From contig NZ_BAAADB010000003.1 in NCBI RefSeq assembly GCF_039522025.1, positions 62,001 through 126,000 of the forward strand: a DNA stretch of 64,000 nt, given 5' to 3'. The translations under genes and the position numbers were made by a program. The notes under the pieces are model-generated. The model did no database searches and was not told where the DNA came from. It worked only from the letters and a program-made list of their open reading frames with translations. Of this stretch, positions 62,801 through 64,000 are shown one piece after another (positions within the stretch are counted from its first letter, which is position 1; the number at the start of each line of letters is the position of its first letter). Source of the stretch: Deinococcus depolymerans. Its GTDB lineage: Bacteria; Deinococcota; Deinococci; Deinococcales; Deinococcaceae.

Positions 62801-64000
62801 GCGCGTTCCTCCGCCAGGGCCTGCGCGGCGCGGCGGAAGCTGTCACCCCGCTCGCGGTAATCCCGGAACTGGTCGAAGCTCGTGCCGACCGGGGCGAGCA
62901 GCACCGTCCCGCAGGCAGCCGCGCCCTGCTCCGTCAGGGCCTCCAGGCCCGCCCGCGCGGCGTGACGCATGGACTCGTCACCGGTCGCGCCCGGCACGAC
63001 CCGGTAGGGGAGCCCCAGTTCGCGGGCCAGGGTCTCGCCGTCCTCCCCGAACGCGATGACCTGCGCGACCCGCCCGGCCGCCGCCGCGCGCAGCGGCGCG
63101 AGGTCCGCGCCCTTGTCGCGGCCGCCCACCAGCCACGCGACCGGCGGCGCGGCCCGCTCCAGCGCCGCCTGCACCGCCAGGGTGCGCGTGGCGATGGAGT
63201 CCTCGATGAAGCGCACGCCGCCCACGCGGGCGACCGTCTCGAAACGGCCCTTCACGGGTGCGGCCGTCGCCAGTGCGCCGGCCAGCGCCGCCGCGTCCAC
63301 CGGGCGGCCCAGGTGCCGCAGCAGCGCCTCGGCCGCCAGGATGGCCGCCGCCGCGTTCGCCGGGTGAATGCCCTCGGGCAGCGCGGCGGCGTCCAGCACG
63401 GGCGTCCCGTCGGCCAGCGCCAGCCGCGCGGGCGTGAACGTGACCACCTGCGCCCGCGTGGGCACCGTCAGGTCTGCCGGGACGATCAGCACGTCCCCGG
63501 CCTGCTGCGCCGCCGTGATGTTCAACTTGGCCGCGTGGTACGCCCCGACCGTGCCGTGCCGGTCGATGTGATCCACGCCCAGGTTCGTGATGACCGCCAC
63601 CGGCAGCCGCAGGCCCGGCACCCGCTCCAGCTGGAAGGAACTGAGTTCCACGACCGCCACCTCCGCCGAGTCCACCACGTCCAGCAGCGGCGGGTCGATG
63701 TTCCCGCCCTCGCGGGCGTTCAGGCCGCACGCACGCAGCAGGTGCGCGACCAGGACCGTCGTGCTGCCCTTGCCGGCCGTGCCGGTCACGCCCACCATCG
63801 GCAGGGCGGGCCGCCGCCGCGCCGCCAGGGACACCTCCCCGATCACCTCGGCCCCCGCCGCCCGCAGCGCCGTCAGGTCCGGGTGGTCGATGGGCACGCC
63901 CGGCGCGGCCACCACCGTCCGGTAGGGGCGGGTCACGTCGCCCTGCGCCCAGCCGAGTTCCTGCATCAGGGCGAGGTCCTCTGCCGCGGGGCGTGCGTCC
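62797..64000 (-). CDS. murD: UDP-N-acetylmuramoylalanine--D-glutamate ligase MurD, start missing
   Basis: Mur ligase adding D-Glu to UDP-MurNAc-L-Ala. The reading frame runs open to the window edge, so the N-terminus is outside. Visible: VGVTGTAGKGSTT (P-loop; the canonical GTNGKTTT has Asn and Thr here replaced by Ala and Gly), EGGNIDPPLLD, ELSSFQLER, VDHIDRHGTV and VAWLVGGRDKGADL. Operon with ftsW. Confidence 0.93.
   Translation of the reverse strand, partial: DARPAAEDLALMQELGWAQGDVTRPYRTVVAAPGVPIDHPDLTALRAAGAEVIGEVSLAARRRPALPMVGVTGTAGKGSTTVLVAHLLRACGLNAREGGNIDPPLLDVVDSAEVAVVELSSFQLERVPGLRLPVAVITNLGVDHIDRHGTVGAYHAAKLNITAAQQAGDVLIVPADLTVPTRAQVVTFTPARLALADGTPVLDAAALPEGIHPANAAAAILAAEALLRHLGRPVDAAALAGALATAAPVKGRFETVARVGGVRFIEDSIATRTLAVQAALERAAPPVAWLVGGRDKGADLAPLRAAAAGRVAQVIAFGEDGETLARELGLPYRVVPGATGDESMRHAARAGLEALTEQGAAACGTVLLAPVGTSFDQFRDYRERGDSFRRAAQALAEERA

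Overview
The window is very GC-rich, with nearly all third codon positions C or G. It carries a gene set typical of the genus Deinococcus: UvsE UV-damage endonuclease, mutS/mutL, HemQ, mglBA-type genes, a CP-ATP-grasp/alpha-E/transglutaminase cluster, and a gyrB preceded by an RDRM-like 17-mer (the operator class of the radiation/desiccation response). Many genes have a TAnnnT -10 box ending only 5-8 nt before the start codon, the signature of leaderless mRNAs abundant in Deinococcus. I call it a Deinococcus chromosome segment; species not determined. No tRNA, rRNA, CRISPR array or transposase gene was seen.

Layout. 1-5.3 kb: secreted protein, mutL, mutS, then a self-contained 39-codon microgene. 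5.4-7.1 kb: pterin dehydratase, thioesterase, kynurenine formamidase-like protein. 7.1-15.7 kb: two tandem paralogous modules, each a BTAD/SARP-like ATPase regulator followed by a secreted subtilisin-like protease; each regulator/protease spacer carries an 11-bp-period direct repeat. 15.8-20.2 kb: gyrB divergent from a vWA protein. 20.4-26.5 kb: membrane, LysM/phosphodiester-glycosidase, lipoprotein, rbfA-thioesterase-Nudix-M1 peptidase, BON-LysM. 26.7-31.3 kb: histidine kinase/adhesin-like/response regulator operon, XRE-cupin, GNAT. 31.3-38.5 kb: hemQ-aldo/keto reductase, VOC protein, hydrolase, thioredoxin, DUF309, NYN, plsX, MscS. 38.6-46.5 kb: ftsH, lipoprotein, MazG-like, DinB/YfiT-like, Nudix, era, SDR, Yip1-like. 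46.6-50.8 kb: transglutaminase, alpha-E, CP-ATP-grasp. 50.9-53.5 kb: a DAHP synthase gene behind a classic attenuator with an FFYWF leader peptide, then a HAAS-like membrane protein and PadR. 53.6-64 kb: GH16 lipoprotein, DUF2256-uvsE, DnaQ-like exonuclease, a second phosphodiester glycosidase, mglBA, ftsW and the start-truncated murD.

The most striking feature is a family of 11 short non-coding elements (about 130-175 bp, A to J, with F nested as F1/F2). They have inverted termini (TACGGAcT...AGTCCGTA) and 3-bp TNA target duplications, identical on both sides in eight copies. In eight copies the flanking TNA is the stop codon of the adjacent gene, so the insertion left the gene intact. One copy sits in frame inside the 5' end of ftsH and adds 45 codons. 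An internal hairpin shows compensatory base changes between copies. These look like MITEs with a conserved nucleic-acid structure.
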